Below are positions 1 to 8,084 of a stretch of DNA of 32,915 bases, piece after piece. Location of the stretch: positions 1 to 32,915 of the forward strand of contig JAOUIL010000032.1 in assembly GCA_029883975.1 (NCBI GenBank), given 5' to 3'. The notes under the pieces were generated by a model. The model ran no database searches. It was not told where the DNA came from and saw only the letters and a program-made list of their open reading frames with translations. Every line of letters begins with the position of its first letter. Positions within the stretch are counted from its first letter, which is position 1. Position numbers and translations under genes: made by a program. Source of the DNA: Betaproteobacteria bacterium (GTDB lineage Bacteria; Pseudomonadota; Gammaproteobacteria; Burkholderiales; SG8-39).

Positions 1-424
1 CGTTCTCGGGGCGCTCGCGCTCACCTGGGCGCGCGGGCTGGAGAACGACGTCTACTTCCAGGTGGGGCTCGTGACCCTGGTGGGGCTCTCGGCCAAGAAC
101 GCCATCCTGGTGTGCGAGGTCGCCATCGAGCACGTGCGCAAGGGCATGGCCGTGCGCGAGGCCGCGCTCGAGGCGGCGCGCGCGCGGCTGCGCGCGATCG
201 TCATGACCTCGCTCGCCTTCGGCCTGGGCTGCGTGCCGCTCGCTCTCGCCAGCGGTCCCGGGGCGAACAGCCTGCGCGCCATCGGCACCGGCGTGATCGG
301 CGGCATCGTCGCGTCGACTTTCGTGGCGATCTTCTTCGCGCCACTGTTCTTCTGGCTGCTGGAGAGCCTGAGCGCGAGATTCGCGCGCCGCAAGCCGCCT
401 GCGGCGGAGGAACGGCCGGCGTGA
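1..424 (+). CDS. RND efflux pump inner-membrane transporter, C-terminal fragment (HAE1/AcrB-like)
   Basis: This is the last 140 or so codons of a proton-driven RND multidrug transporter; the 5' part lies outside the window and the frame is open from base 2. Visible are the conserved segment GLVTLVGLSAKNAILVCEVA (residues just after the left edge), typical of the transmembrane helix after the second porter domain in AcrB/MexB/MexF proteins, the following amphipathic stretch with RLRAIVMTS, and two final hydrophobic helices (GTGVIGGIVASTFVAIFFAP and the FFWLLE end). The short Arg/Pro-rich tail is cytosolic. The stop TGA overlaps the GTG start of the outer-membrane factor gene by 4 bp, so the two are translationally coupled parts of one tripartite pump. 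The membrane-fusion partner would be expected upstream, outside the window. The substrate cannot be read from this fragment. Confidence 0.93.
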   Translation, partial: VLGALALTWARGLENDVYFQVGLVTLVGLSAKNAILVCEVAIEHVRKGMAVREAALEAARARLRAIVMTSLAFGLGCVPLALASGPGANSLRAIGTGVIGGIVASTFVAIFFAPLFFWLLESLSARFARRKPPAAEERPA

Positions 425-1842
425 CGCGCGCCGCCGCGCTGCTAGCCGCCGCGCTCGCCGCCGGGTGCGCCGTCGGCCCGGACTACGAGCGCCCGGTGAT
501 CGAGTCGCCGGAGCGCTGGCGCATCGACTACCCGCAGGCCGCCGAGGTCGCCAACGTCCCGTGGTGGGAGCAGTTCGGCGATCCCGTGCTCGACAAGCTG
601 ATCGTCGATGCGCTGACCGAGAACCGGGACGTGCGCATCGCGGCGGCGCGCGTCGACCAGTTCATCGGCCAGCTGACGGCGACCCGCTCGCAGTTCTATC
701 CGCAGGTGGGCTACAGCCTCGACGCGAGCCGCAACAGGGCGAGCCGCGTAGGCCAGCCGCCGCTCGCGCCGGGCGCCGACCCGTATTACTCGCTCTACCA
801 GGGGGCGCTGAGCGCGGGCTGGCAGCTGGACCTCTTCGGGCGCGTGCGGCGCCAGAGCGAAGCCGCGCAGGCGCAGGTGTACGCGAGCGAGCAGGGCCGC
901 CGCGGGGTCGTGCTGTCGCTGGTGACCAGCGTAGCCGCGAGCTATATCGGCTTGCGCGCGCTCGACCGGCAGCTCGAGATCGCGCGCGCCACGGCGACGA
1001 ACTACGGCGACACCCAGCGCATCTTCGAGGAGCGGTTCAAGGGCGGGGTCGTGTCGGAGATCGAGGTCAGGCAGGTGGAGTCGCAATACCAGCAGGCGCT
1101 CGCCGCCGTCCCCGCGCTCGAGCTGCAGGTGGCGGCGCAGGAGAACCTGCTGCTCGTTCTGCTCGGCCGCAATGCCGGCGCGATCCCGCGCGGCCGCACG
1201 ATCGACGAGCTGGCGGCACCCGGCATCCCGGGCGACCTGCCCGCCGCGCTGCTCGAGCGCCGGCCCGACATCCTGCAGGCCGAGCAGCAGCTCGTCGCGG
1301 CTACGGCGAACATCGGCGCAGCGAAGTCGCTCTACTATCCCACCCTGTCGCTCACCGGCGTGCTCGGCTCGGTGAGCAGCGCGCTGGACGATTTCCTCAG
1401 CAGCGCGGCGACGGCGGGCAGCGTCGCCGCGGGCTTGAGCGGGCCGGTCTTCACCTTCGGCGCGATCGGCGGCCAGGTGGACACGGCCGAAGCCGGGCAG
1501 CGCGCGGCGCTCACCGCCTACCAGCAGGCAATCCTCAATGCCCTGCGCGAGACGAACGACGCGCTCGTCGGCTCGGTGAAGAAGCGCGAAGAGGCCGAGG
1601 CGCAGGCGAAGCGCGTCGCGGCGCTGCGCGTCTACGCGGGGCTGTCGCGGCTGCGTTTCGACAACGGCTACGCGGGCTACCTCGAGGTGCTGTACGCGGA
1701 CAACGAGCTGTTCAGCGCCGAGCTCACCGCCGTGCGCGCCCAGGCCGAGCGCTTCACGCAGATCGTAGGCGTCTACCAGGCGCTGGGCGGCGGCTGGGTG
1801 GACGAGGCCGACAAGCTCGCGCCGCAGCCGCGGCTGCGGTAA
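421..1842 (+). CDS. Outer-membrane efflux channel lipoprotein (NodT/OprM family)
   Basis: This is the outer-membrane factor of an RND tripartite efflux system, about 473 residues, a normal length for OprM/NodT proteins. I chose the GTG at 421 because it overlaps the transporter stop (GTGA) and gives a lipoprotein signal peptide: a short Ala/Leu core followed by the lipobox LAAGC near residue 16 and then the family hallmark CAVGPDYERP. Further family marks are WWEQFGDPVLDKLI, LDLFGRVRRQ, the RRPDI motif near residue 281, and the second repeat with GPVFTFG. The two similar halves are the TolC-type beta-barrel/alpha-barrel repeats, three copies of which form the channel. The open frame extends upstream into the transporter gene, but that part is shadow coding. 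The stop TAA lies inside a long palindrome. Confidence 0.95.
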   Translation: MTRAAALLAAALAAGCAVGPDYERPVIESPERWRIDYPQAAEVANVPWWEQFGDPVLDKLIVDALTENRDVRIAAARVDQFIGQLTATRSQFYPQVGYSLDASRNRASRVGQPPLAPGADPYYSLYQGALSAGWQLDLFGRVRRQSEAAQAQVYASEQGRRGVVLSLVTSVAASYIGLRALDRQLEIARATATNYGDTQRIFEERFKGGVVSEIEVRQVESQYQQALAAVPALELQVAAQENLLLVLLGRNAGAIPRGRTIDELAAPGIPGDLPAALLERRPDILQAEQQLVAATANIGAAKSLYYPTLSLTGVLGSVSSALDDFLSSAATAGSVAAGLSGPVFTFGAIGGQVDTAEAGQRAALTAYQQAILNALRETNDALVGSVKKREEAEAQAKRVAALRVYAGLSRLRFDNGYAGYLEVLYADNELFSAELTAVRAQAERFTQIVGVYQALGGGWVDEADKLAPQPRLR

Positions 1843-1902
1843 ACGGGGACAGACCTCATTTGTCTCGTCTGCGGACGAGACAAATGAGGTCTGTCCCCAT
1901 TT
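1841..1902. repeat. REP-like palindrome, copy 1 (GGGGAC family)
   Basis: Two 29-bp arms (1841-1869 and 1874-1902) are complementary at 28 of 29 positions around a 4-base loop (tgcg). The arm core reads GGGGACAGACCTCATTTG followed by TCTCGTC. It fills the whole gap between two convergent genes: the TAA stop of the efflux channel (1840-1842) and the TAA stop of the GNAT gene (1903-1901 on the minus strand) both lie in the outer ends. The arm aligns with copy 2 at 9344 with three substitutions over the shared 21-base core, so they are one family. As RNA it would form a very stable hairpin from either side and could act as a bidirectional terminator or 3'-end stabiliser. It resembles repeats mobilised by REP-associated tyrosine transposases; no such gene is in the window. 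Confidence 0.9.
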
Positions 1903-2356
1903 ACAGCGCCAGCTCGATCCTGAGCAGCCGCGCGTCCTCCGGGTGGAAGCGCACGCGGAAGCCGTGCTGCTCGACGAAGCCGAGCATGGCCTGGTTCCAG
2001 GCGAGCACCTCGCCGTCCAGGCGCTTCAGGCCGTCGCGGCGCGCGTGCTCGAGCAGGGCATGGAACAGGCGCTTGCCGACGCCGCGCCGCCGCCAGCCGT
2101 CGGCGACCGCGATGGCGAACTCGGCGCCCTCGCCCTCGCGCACGTAACGCGCCTCGCCGACCAGCGTGCCGGCCTCGAAGGCGGCGAGCGCCACGTGCGT
2201 GCGCGGGTCGCCCTCGACCAGCAGCCTGAGCAGCGCCGGCGAGACTTCCTTCACCACGTACTGGAAGCGATCGTAGCGCGACGCAGGCGACAGGCCTTCG
2301 ACGAAGGCGCGCAGGGCGGGCCCGTCCTGCGCCTGCAGGGGCCGGATCACGACCAC
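1901..2356 (-). CDS. GNAT-family N-acetyltransferase
   Basis: A 151-residue single-domain GNAT protein that transfers an acetyl group from acetyl-CoA to an unidentified amine or protein. The fold is recognisable: the N-terminal MVVIRPLQAQDGPALRAF strand-helix, the substrate strand ALAAFEAGTLVGEARYV, the motif A strand and pyrophosphate loop FAIAVADGWRRRGVGKRLF (R-R-x-G-V-G, about residues 83-101), and the motif B end LGFVEQHGFRV. The segment SPASRYDRFQYVVKEVSP is typical of GNAT domains found alone or at the end of Pat-like acyl-CoA synthetases. The start overlaps the end of the upstream DUF1127 gene by 10 bp, so it is the last gene of a three-gene minus-strand operon. The stop lies in the palindrome shared with the convergent efflux gene. 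Confidence 0.9.
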   Translation of the reverse strand: MVVIRPLQAQDGPALRAFVEGLSPASRYDRFQYVVKEVSPALLRLLVEGDPRTHVALAAFEAGTLVGEARYVREGEGAEFAIAVADGWRRRGVGKRLFHALLEHARRDGLKRLDGEVLAWNQAMLGFVEQHGFRVRFHPEDARLLRIELAL

Positions 2357-2577
2357 GGCAGCTCCGCCCGTGCCACGACGTCGCGGATTTCCTCGCGCCG
2401 CAACCCGATGTCGCGCAGCGTCTCGTCGCTCAGCCGCTCCAGCTCGCGGATAGCTGCCGCGCGGCTGCGCGCGTCCACGTAGCGGATCAGCGCGGCGCGC
2501 AGGCCGGCGAGCACGCGGTCCAGCCCCGAGGCGGCGGCGTCGAGCGGCGCGACGCGCAGTCCGGCGGCGACGCTCAC
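2347..2577 (-). CDS. DUF1127 (YjiS-like) small protein, second of a tandem pair
   Basis: A small basic protein of about 76 residues. The C-terminal half carries the DUF1127 signature RELERLSDETLRDIGLRREE, which fits the domain's LxxLsDreLrDIGlsR pattern. I chose the GTG at 2577 because it overlaps the stop of the preceding DUF1127 gene as GTGA; longer readings of the frame run into that gene. Known DUF1127 proteins are small Arg-rich proteins; some bind RNA or affect phosphate and carbon metabolism in alphaproteobacteria, but a role here is not established. The 3' end overlaps the GNAT gene. Confidence 0.85.
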   Translation of the reverse strand: MSVAAGLRVAPLDAAASGLDRVLAGLRAALIRYVDARSRAAAIRELERLSDETLRDIGLRREEIRDVVARAELPWS

Positions 2578-2795
2578 GACCGGCCTCCGTACACCGCCGA
2601 GCGGATCTGGCTGCGGTGCAGTCCGATGTCGCGCAGCGTGCGGTCGCTCAGCCGCTGGAGGTCGCCGACCGCCGCAGCCCGGGCGCGCGCCTCGCGCAGC
2701 GCGTCGAGCGCGCCGAACATGCCGTGCCAGGCTCCGGCGAAGACCTCGGCCAGCGCCTCGGTCCAGGGGTAGGACATTCTCTGTGCTTGGTTCAT
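2574..2795 (-). CDS. DUF1127 (YjiS-like) small protein, first of a tandem pair
   Basis: A 73-residue protein beginning MNQAQRMSYPW. The ATG at 2795 is preceded six bases upstream by a GGAGG ribosome binding site, which decides it over a TTG five codons upstream. The C-terminal half has the DUF1127 motif GDLQRLSDRTLRDIGLHRSQ; the N-terminal half contains an Ala/Trp-rich amphipathic helix (EVFAGAWHGMFGALDALREA). It is the first gene of the minus-strand operon DUF1127-DUF1127-GNAT. Two different DUF1127 genes in a row (similar only in the domain) suggest an old duplication. The start faces the response regulator across a 101-bp divergent intergenic region. Confidence 0.88.
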   Translation of the reverse strand: MNQAQRMSYPWTEALAEVFAGAWHGMFGALDALREARARAAAVGDLQRLSDRTLRDIGLHRSQIRSAVYGGRS

Positions 2796-2896
2796 GGCTG
2801 CCTCCGTCAAGTGAAGATGGCGCCACGGTAGGCCCGGGCCGTACTCGGCCCATGTCGTTCTGGAAACAGTTTGTTGCCGCGTTGTAAACTCCCGCC

Positions 2897-3601
2897 ATGC
2901 CCGCCGAACGCATCCTCATCGTCGACGACGACCGCAGCGTGCGCGACTCGCTCGGCGAGTACCTGCAGGAGCACGGCTACGAGGTGTCGCTCGCCGCCGA
3001 CGGCGAGGCGATGCGCAAGGCGTTCGCCGCAGGCGCGCCGGACGTGGTGCTGCTCGACCTGAATCTGCCCGGCGAGGACGGGCTGTCGCTCGCGCGCTGG
3101 CTGCGCGCCAACCAGGACGTCGCCATCATCATGGTGACCGGCGCCGGCGAGGTGGTGGACCGCGTGATCGGCCTGGAGGTGGGCGCCGACGACTACCTCG
3201 CCAAGCCGTTCGACCCGCGCGAGCTGCGCGCGCGCCTGAAGAGCGTGCTGCGCCGCACGCGCGGCGCCGGCGGCGCGGCGAAGCCGGCGGGCAAGCGCGT
3301 CAAGGTGGGCCACTGCACGCTCGACCTGCAGACGCACCAGCTGACCGACGCCAAGGGCGAGGAGCTGCCGCTCACCGGCATGGAGTTCGACCTGCTGCGC
3401 GTGTTCGTAGAGCGCCCCAACCAGGTGCTGTCGCGCGACCAGCTGCTTACCCATACGCGCAACCGGGAGTGGGAGCCTTTCGACCGCTCGATCGACATCC
3501 GCATCGCGCGTCTGCGCAAGAAGATCGAGGCCGATCCGGAGAAGCCGAAGACGCTGAAGACCGTGCGCGGCGCCGGCTACATCTTCATCCCCGGCGACTG
3601 A
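2897..3601 (+). CDS. OmpR-family DNA-binding response regulator
   Basis: A 234-residue two-component response regulator. The receiver domain (residues 4-118) shows the acidic pair in ILIVDDDRSVR, the phosphoacceptor Asp54 in LLDLNLPGEDG, the conserved Thr in IIMVTGAGE and the Lys in YLAKPFDPRELRARL. After a basic Gly/Ala linker comes an OmpR/PhoB winged-helix domain (about 135-232) with LTGMEFDLLRVFVERPNQVL, the recognition region RSIDIRIARLRKKIE and the final wing TVRGAGYIFIP. It should bind DNA as a dimer when phosphorylated. It lies 93 bp upstream of a large hybrid histidine kinase gene, its likely partner. The TGTAA-containing sequence just before its start and between the two genes may be its own binding sites. 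Confidence 0.95.
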   Translation: MPAERILIVDDDRSVRDSLGEYLQEHGYEVSLAADGEAMRKAFAAGAPDVVLLDLNLPGEDGLSLARWLRANQDVAIIMVTGAGEVVDRVIGLEVGADDYLAKPFDPRELRARLKSVLRRTRGAGGAAKPAGKRVKVGHCTLDLQTHQLTDAKGEELPLTGMEFDLLRVFVERPNQVLSRDQLLTHTRNREWEPFDRSIDIRIARLRKKIEADPEKPKTLKTVRGAGYIFIPGD

Positions 3602-3619
3602 CGGCCGTTTCGTGCTTGT

Positions 3620-3655
3620 GTAACCGGCATGTTTCAAAGGTTTCCGGCCGGTAAC
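3620..3655. promoter_or_regulatory. Inverted repeat in the regulator-kinase intergenic gap (possible operator)
   Basis: GTAACCGGC (3620-3628) and GCCGGTAAC (3647-3655) form a nearly perfect inverted repeat (8 of 9) with an 18-base spacer, in the 93-bp gap between the response regulator and the kinase genes. Related TGTAA or TTACA words occur before the regulator start (GTTGTAAACT near 2880) and at the end of the kinase gene (GTTACAAAC near 7559). Autoregulation by the OmpR-type protein is an inference; a hairpin that modulates readthrough into the kinase gene is the alternative. Confidence 0.35.
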
Positions 3656-3694
3656 AGCAGCCCGGGCCACGGCGCGCGCCGCTAGACTTCCGTC

Positions 3695-6600
3695 ATGTCC
3701 GGCCGGTCCGAAGCCACAGAGGCGTTCCGCCAGGCGGCGCTCGCCGTGTCCACCGCCGAAGGCGAGCACGTCTTCGAGCAGCTGGTGACGTCGCTCGCGC
3801 GCATCCTCGAGGTCGAGTACGCGCTGATCTCGGTCTACGTCGAGCCGCGGCGCACGATGCTGCGCACGCTGGCCACCTTCTACGACGGCCGGCTGGCCAA
3901 GAACATCGAGTACCCGGTCGCCGGGACTCCGTGCGAGCAGTCGATCGGGCGCTCGTTCGGCTACTACCCGCGCGGCGTCGCCCGGCATTTCCCCGCCGAT
4001 GGCGTGATCACTCGCAACGGGATCGAAGGCTACGCGGCCACCACGCTGCACGACACGGACGGCGCGCCCATCGGCGCGCTGACCGTCATGTCGCGGCGGG
4101 AGATCGCCGACGGCTCGCTCACCGAGGCGGTGCTGAACATCTTCGCGGCCCGCGTGTCGGCCGAGATCGGCCGGCGGCAGTCGGAGGCGAGCTACCGCGC
4201 GGTGTTCGAGAACGCCGAGACCGCGATCTTCCTGCACGACCTGGACAGCGGGGCGATCGTCGACGCCAATCCGCGCGCCTGCCGCTCGTACGGCTACGGC
4301 CTGGAGGAGCTCAAGCGCCGGTCGGTGGACGAGCTGTCCTCGGGCATCCCGCCCTATACCGGCGCGGAGGCGCGGCGGCACTTCGACCGCGCGCGCGCCG
4401 GCGAGGTGGTGCGCGGCGAATGGCAGCGGCGCAACAAGGACGGCAGCCTGCACTGGGACGAAGTGACGCTCAAGCGCGTCGAGATCGCCGGGCGGCCGCA
4501 CATCCTCGCCGCCACGCGCGAGATCACCGAGCGCAAGCTCGCCGAGCAGGCGCTGCGCGGCAGCGAGGAGCAGTACCGCGCGATCTTCAACGCCACCACC
4601 GACTCGCTGACGCTGCGCGACGCGCAGTTCCGCATCGTCGACGTCAACGCCGCCTACGAGCGCATGAGCGGCCTGAAGCGCGAGGACGTGCTCGGCGCCG
4701 CCGAGCTGACCATGGATCTGCTGGACGTGCGCGACTGGCGCCGCGAGGTGCACGACCGCGCGCTCGCGGGGGAGGCGGTGCGCGTCGAGTCGGACGCCGT
4801 ACGGCGCGACGGGACGCGCTTCCGCCTCGAGGTGCTGGTGCTGCCGATGCAGTACGGCGGCGCGCCGCACGCGCTGTACGTCGCGCGCGACATCACCGAG
4901 CGCAAGCTGGCCGAGGAGGCGCTGCGCGCGAGCGAGGAGCAGTACCGGGCTATCTACAACGCCGTGGCCGACGGGCTGACGCTGCGCGACGCCGAGTTCC
5001 GCATCGTCGAGGCCAATCCCGCGTACGCGCGCATGACCGGGTACGCGCTGGACGAGGTGATCGGCAGCGACATGGTCACCACGCTCAGCCTGCGCGACCG
5101 CGAGTTCGCGCGTGCGCTGCACGCGCGCGCGCTGGCCGGCGAGCCGGTGCACATCGAGAGTCAGGCGGTGCGCAAGGACGGGACACTGCTCGACTGCGAG
5201 GTGTACGGCGTGCCGATGAGCTACCGCGGCGCGCCACACGTGCTGTACATCGGCCGCGACATCACGGCGCGCAAGGGCGCCGAAGGCGCGCTGCGCGCGA
5301 GCGAGGAGCAGTACCGCGCCATCTTCAACGCCACCGCCGACGCCCTGGTGCTGCGCGACGCGCAGTTCCGCATCGTCGACGTCAACGCCGCCTACGAGGC
5401 GGTCAGCGGCAAGCGGCGCGAGGAGGTCGCGGGCCTGACCGAGCTGACGCTGACGCGCAACGCGCAGATCGTGGACCGGCACGCGCTGCACGAGGAGGCG
5501 TTGGCCGGCAAGCCGGTGTTCTTCGAGGCCGACGGCTGGCGCCAGGACGGCACGCCGTTCGTGCTCGAGGTGCGTGGCGTGCCGATGAGCTACCGCGGTG
5601 AGCCGCACGTGCTGTACATCGGCCGGGACGTGACCGACGCCAAGCTCGCCGAGCGCGCGCTGCGCGCCAGCTGGGAGCAGTACCGCGCGATCTTCGACGC
5701 GACCACGGACTCGCTCGTGCTGCGCGACCCCGAGTTCCGCATCGTCGACGTCAACCCGGCCTACCAGGCGATGAGCGGGCGCACGCGCGCCGAGGCGCTC
5801 GGTCGCCAGGACGTGACCATGAGCGACCCGGAGATGACGGCGCGCATCCGGGCGCTGCACCAGCGCGCGCTGGGCGGCGAGCAGGTCGGCTGGGAGGCCC
5901 TGGCGCACCGCAAGGACGGCAAGTCCTTCCACATCGAGGTGCGCGGCGTGCCGATCCGCCACCAGGGCCAGCCGCACGTGCTGTACATCGGCCGCGACGT
6001 GACCGAGGCCAAGGCGGCGGAGCGCGAGCTGCGCGAGAGCGAAGCGCAGTACCGCGCCATCTTCAATGCCTCGTTCGACGGCATGATCATCCGCACGCTC
6101 GAGGGCGAGATCGTCGACGTCAACCCGTCGCTGCTCAAGATGTACGGCTACCAGCGCGAGGACCTGGTCGGCAAGACCTTCGGCCCGATCATCTCGGAGA
6201 AGCGCGCCGACGGGTTCCGCGAGTATCTGGCGCAGATCGCCGCCGGGCAGCCGTACCGCACCGAGAGCAAGGTGCCGCGCAAGGATGGCTCGACGGTCCA
6301 CATCGAGGTGCTCGGCTCGCCGGTCACCTACCGCGGCAAGCCGCACGCGCTGTCGGTGGTGCGCGACATCACCGAGCGGCGCGCGCGCGAAGCCGAGCGC
6401 GAGCAGCTTGAGGCGCAGCTGCGCCAGGCGCAGAAGATGGAGGCCATCGGCCAGCTCACCGGCGGCATCGCGCACGACTTCAACAACATCCTGCAGGGCA
6501 TCGTCGGCAACCTGGTGCTGGCCGAGGAGCGCCAGGCCGAGCTCGCCGACCCGAGGCTCGGCCGCTACCTCGAGCGCGCGCACGCCGCCTCGCAGCGCGC

Positions 6601-7588
6601 GCGCGACCTGATCCAGCAGATGCTCACCTTCAGCCGCGGCCGGAGCGGCGAGCGCCGCACGGTGGCGCCGGGCGCGCTGCTCATGGACGCCACGCGCCTG
6701 CTGCGCCCGACGCTGCCGGCGAGCATCGAGCTGGGCGTCGAGCTCGCCGACGACGCGCCCGCGGCGCTGCTCGATCCGCTGCAGTTCGAGCAGGTGCTGC
6801 TCAACCTGTGCATCAACGCGCGCGATGCGATGCAGGGCGCAGGCAAGATCGCGCTCGCCGCCCGGCGCGCCAAACAGCGCGGCGCCTACTGCGCCTCCTG
6901 CCGGCAGCGCCTGGACGGCGGCTTTCTCGAGATCTCGGTACGCGACAACGGTCCCGGCATCTCGTCGGAGGTGCGCGAGCGCATGTTCGATCCGTTCTAT
7001 TCCACCAAGGAGGTCGGCAAGGGTAGCGGCATGGGGCTCGCCATGGTGCACGGCATCGTGCACCAGCACAGCGGCCACGTGCTGGTGGACGACGCGCCGG
7101 GCGGCGGCGCGGTGTTCCGCGTGCTCATTCCCCCGGCGGCCGAGCCGGCACAGGCACCCGCAACGGGCGACGCCGCGCCGCGGCGCGAGGCGCGTGCGCC
7201 GCTTTCCGGTCGGGCGCTGGTCGCGGACGACGAGCCCGCCATCCGCGAGCTGCTGGGCGAGTTCCTCGCCGACTGGGGGCTCGAGGTGGTGGCATGCGCG
7301 GACGGGGTCGAGGCGCGCGATGCCTTCGCCGAGGACCCGCAGAGCTTCGACCTCGTGCTCACGGACCAGAGCATGCCGCGCATGACGGGCCTGCAGCTCG
7401 CCAAGCTGGTGCAGCGCATGCACCCCGGCATTCCGGTGATCCTGTGCACCGGCTACGGCGAGGACCTCAAGGCGCGCGAGCTCGAGGCCGCGGGCGTGCG
7501 CACGCTGGCGAAGAAGCCGTGCGAGCCCGCCGCGCTGCGCGAGCTGGTGCAGGCCGCGTTACAAACACGCAACAAGGCGCCAACCTAG
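3695..7588 (+). CDS. Cytosolic hybrid histidine kinase: GAF, six PAS, HisKA, HATPase, receiver
   Basis: A 1297-residue sensor kinase without transmembrane segments, so it senses cytosolic signals. Order of domains: GAF (about 22-160, with the GTPCE and [13 protein letters not shown] motifs), PAS1 (163-289), PAS2-PAS6 starting at residues 291, 414, 537, 660 and 783, HisKA with the phosphorylated His927 in [14 protein letters not shown], HATPase (N box [13 protein letters not shown]1 box VRDNGPGI, then [17 protein letters not shown]), and a C-terminal receiver with Asp1224 in [12 protein letters not shown] and Lys in LAKKP. Each PAS ends in the PAC-like motif RDIT/VTE. PAS2-PAS6 are near-copies of each other in exact register. 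A CASC cysteine pair sits between the N and G1 boxes. The receiver suggests autoinhibition or phosphorelay to the OmpR-type regulator upstream. Confidence 0.95.
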   Translation: MSGRSEATEAFRQAALAVSTAEGEHVFEQLVTSLARILEVEYALISVYVEPRRTMLRTLATFYDGRLAKNIEYPVAGTPCEQSIGRSFGYYPRGVARHFPADGVITRNGIEGYAATTLHDTDGAPIGALTVMSRREIADGSLTEAVLNIFAARVSAEIGRRQSEASYRAVFENAETAIFLHDLDSGAIVDANPRACRSYGYGLEELKRRSVDELSSGIPPYTGAEARRHFDRARAGEVVRGEWQRRNKDGSLHWDEVTLKRVEIAGRPHILAATREITERKLAEQALRGSEEQYRAIFNATTDSLTLRDAQFRIVDVNAAYERMSGLKREDVLGAAELTMDLLDVRDWRREVHDRALAGEAVRVESDAVRRDGTRFRLEVLVLPMQYGGAPHALYVARDITERKLAEEALRASEEQYRAIYNAVADGLTLRDAEFRIVEANPAYARMTGYALDEVIGSDMVTTLSLRDREFARALHARALAGEPVHIESQAVRKDGTLLDCEVYGVPMSYRGAPHVLYIGRDITARKGAEGALRASEEQYRAIFNATADALVLRDAQFRIVDVNAAYEAVSGKRREEVAGLTELTLTRNAQIVDRHALHEEALAGKPVFFEADGWRQDGTPFVLEVRGVPMSYRGEPHVLYIGRDVTDAKLAERALRASWEQYRAIFDATTDSLVLRDPEFRIVDVNPAYQAMSGRTRAEALGRQDVTMSDPEMTARIRALHQRALGGEQVGWEALAHRKDGKSFHIEVRGVPIRHQGQPHVLYIGRDVTEAKAAERELRESEAQYRAIFNASFDGMIIRTLEGEIVDVNPSLLKMYGYQREDLVGKTFGPIISEKRADGFREYLAQIAAGQPYRTESKVPRKDGSTVHIEVLGSPVTYRGKPHALSVVRDITERRAREAEREQLEAQLRQAQKMEAIGQLTGGIAHDFNNILQGIVGNLVLAEERQAELADPRLGRYLERAHAASQRARDLIQQMLTFSRGRSGERRTVAPGALLMDATRLLRPTLPASIELGVELADDAPAALLDPLQFEQVLLNLCINARDAMQGAGKIALAARRAKQRGAYCASCRQRLDGGFLEISVRDNGPGISSEVRERMFDPFYSTKEVGKGSGMGLAMVHGIVHQHSGHVLVDDAPGGGAVFRVLIPPAAEPAQAPATGDAAPRREARAPLSGRALVADDEPAIRELLGEFLADWGLEVVACADGVEARDAFAEDPQSFDLVLTDQSMPRMTGLQLAKLVQRMHPGIPVILCTGYGEDLKARELEAAGVRTLAKKPCEPAALRELVQAALQTRNKAPT
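4565..6409 (+). repeat. Five tandem 369-bp PAS-coding units inside the kinase gene
   Basis: The boundary word encoding E-(E/A)-Q-Y-R-A-I recurs at 4565, 4934, 5303, 5672 and 6041, a spacing of exactly 369 bp (123 codons) each time, with no insertion or deletion. The register holds to the RDIT motif at the far end of the unit (324 bp after the start in units 1 and 5). Units 1-4 keep long identical DNA stretches, for instance in the part encoding FRIVDVN and in that encoding HVLYIGRD. The preceding PAS1 starts at 4184, 381 bp earlier, and is more diverged. This is the mark of in-gene tandem duplication. Confidence 0.9.
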
Positions 7589-7680
7589 CGACATCGGCGG
7601 ACAACCCGCCGCGCCCACACTGCCTCCCCATCCGGCGCTGCATGCCGGAACCGATCAACGGACTGGAGAGAGGCATCGAC

Positions 7681-8082
7681 ATGCGCGAGTACCTGGTTCA
7701 AGGGTCGCTCAACCTCGCGCGCGGCAGCGTGCTGCGCATCGAGGACGGGCGCGACATCCTCATCTACGTGTGGGAAGGCGAGCTCTGGCTCACCGAGGAA
7801 GGCGAGCGGCGCGACCGCTTCGTGCGCGCGGGCGAGTGGTACCGCCTGGAGCGCGGCGGCGCGGCCATCGGCTATGCCCTGGGGCGCACGGTGGTGACGC
7901 TGACCGCGCCGCGGCCCATGGACTTCGCCCGTCGCATCACATTGCAACGGGCCGGCAGCACGGCGCCGGTGGAGCTGTACAACGCGGCGCGCGAGCGCGC
8001 TTGGGGCCTCCGCGCCCGCCTGCAGCGGGCCTGGGCGGCGCTGTTCGCGCCGCGCGCGCGCCCCACCACTGCGGCGCTCTGA
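7681..8082 (+). CDS. DUF2917 domain protein
   Basis: A 133-residue protein. The start ATG at 7681 is preceded by a purine-rich ribosome site (GGAGAGAGG); an in-frame ATG at 7642 lacks one. Residues 8-72 match the DUF2917 pattern: a small beta-sandwich with LARGSVLRIEDGRD, IYVWEGELWLTEEGERRDRF, VRAGEWYRLERGG and the strand RTVVTLTAPRP, similar in layout to a cupin-like barrel. The C-terminal third is Arg/Ala-rich and helical. The function of the family is not known; it is common in betaproteobacteria. It lies 92 bp after the hybrid kinase and ends 2 bp before the TPR gene, with which it is probably co-transcribed. Confidence 0.82.
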   Translation: MREYLVQGSLNLARGSVLRIEDGRDILIYVWEGELWLTEEGERRDRFVRAGEWYRLERGGAAIGYALGRTVVTLTAPRPMDFARRITLQRAGSTAPVELYNAARERAWGLRARLQRAWAALFAPRARPTTAAL

Positions 8083-8084
8083 GC

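Noticed and set aside
2807-7423. A very long minus-strand open frame (over 1500 codons) opposite the hybrid kinase
   Set aside because: It is antisense to a gene with complete GAF, PAS, HisKA, HATPase and receiver motifs. Its product is a His/Ala/Arg/Val-rich low-complexity sequence with periodic similarity caused by the 369-bp repeats underneath; such frames are expected in very GC-rich DNA.
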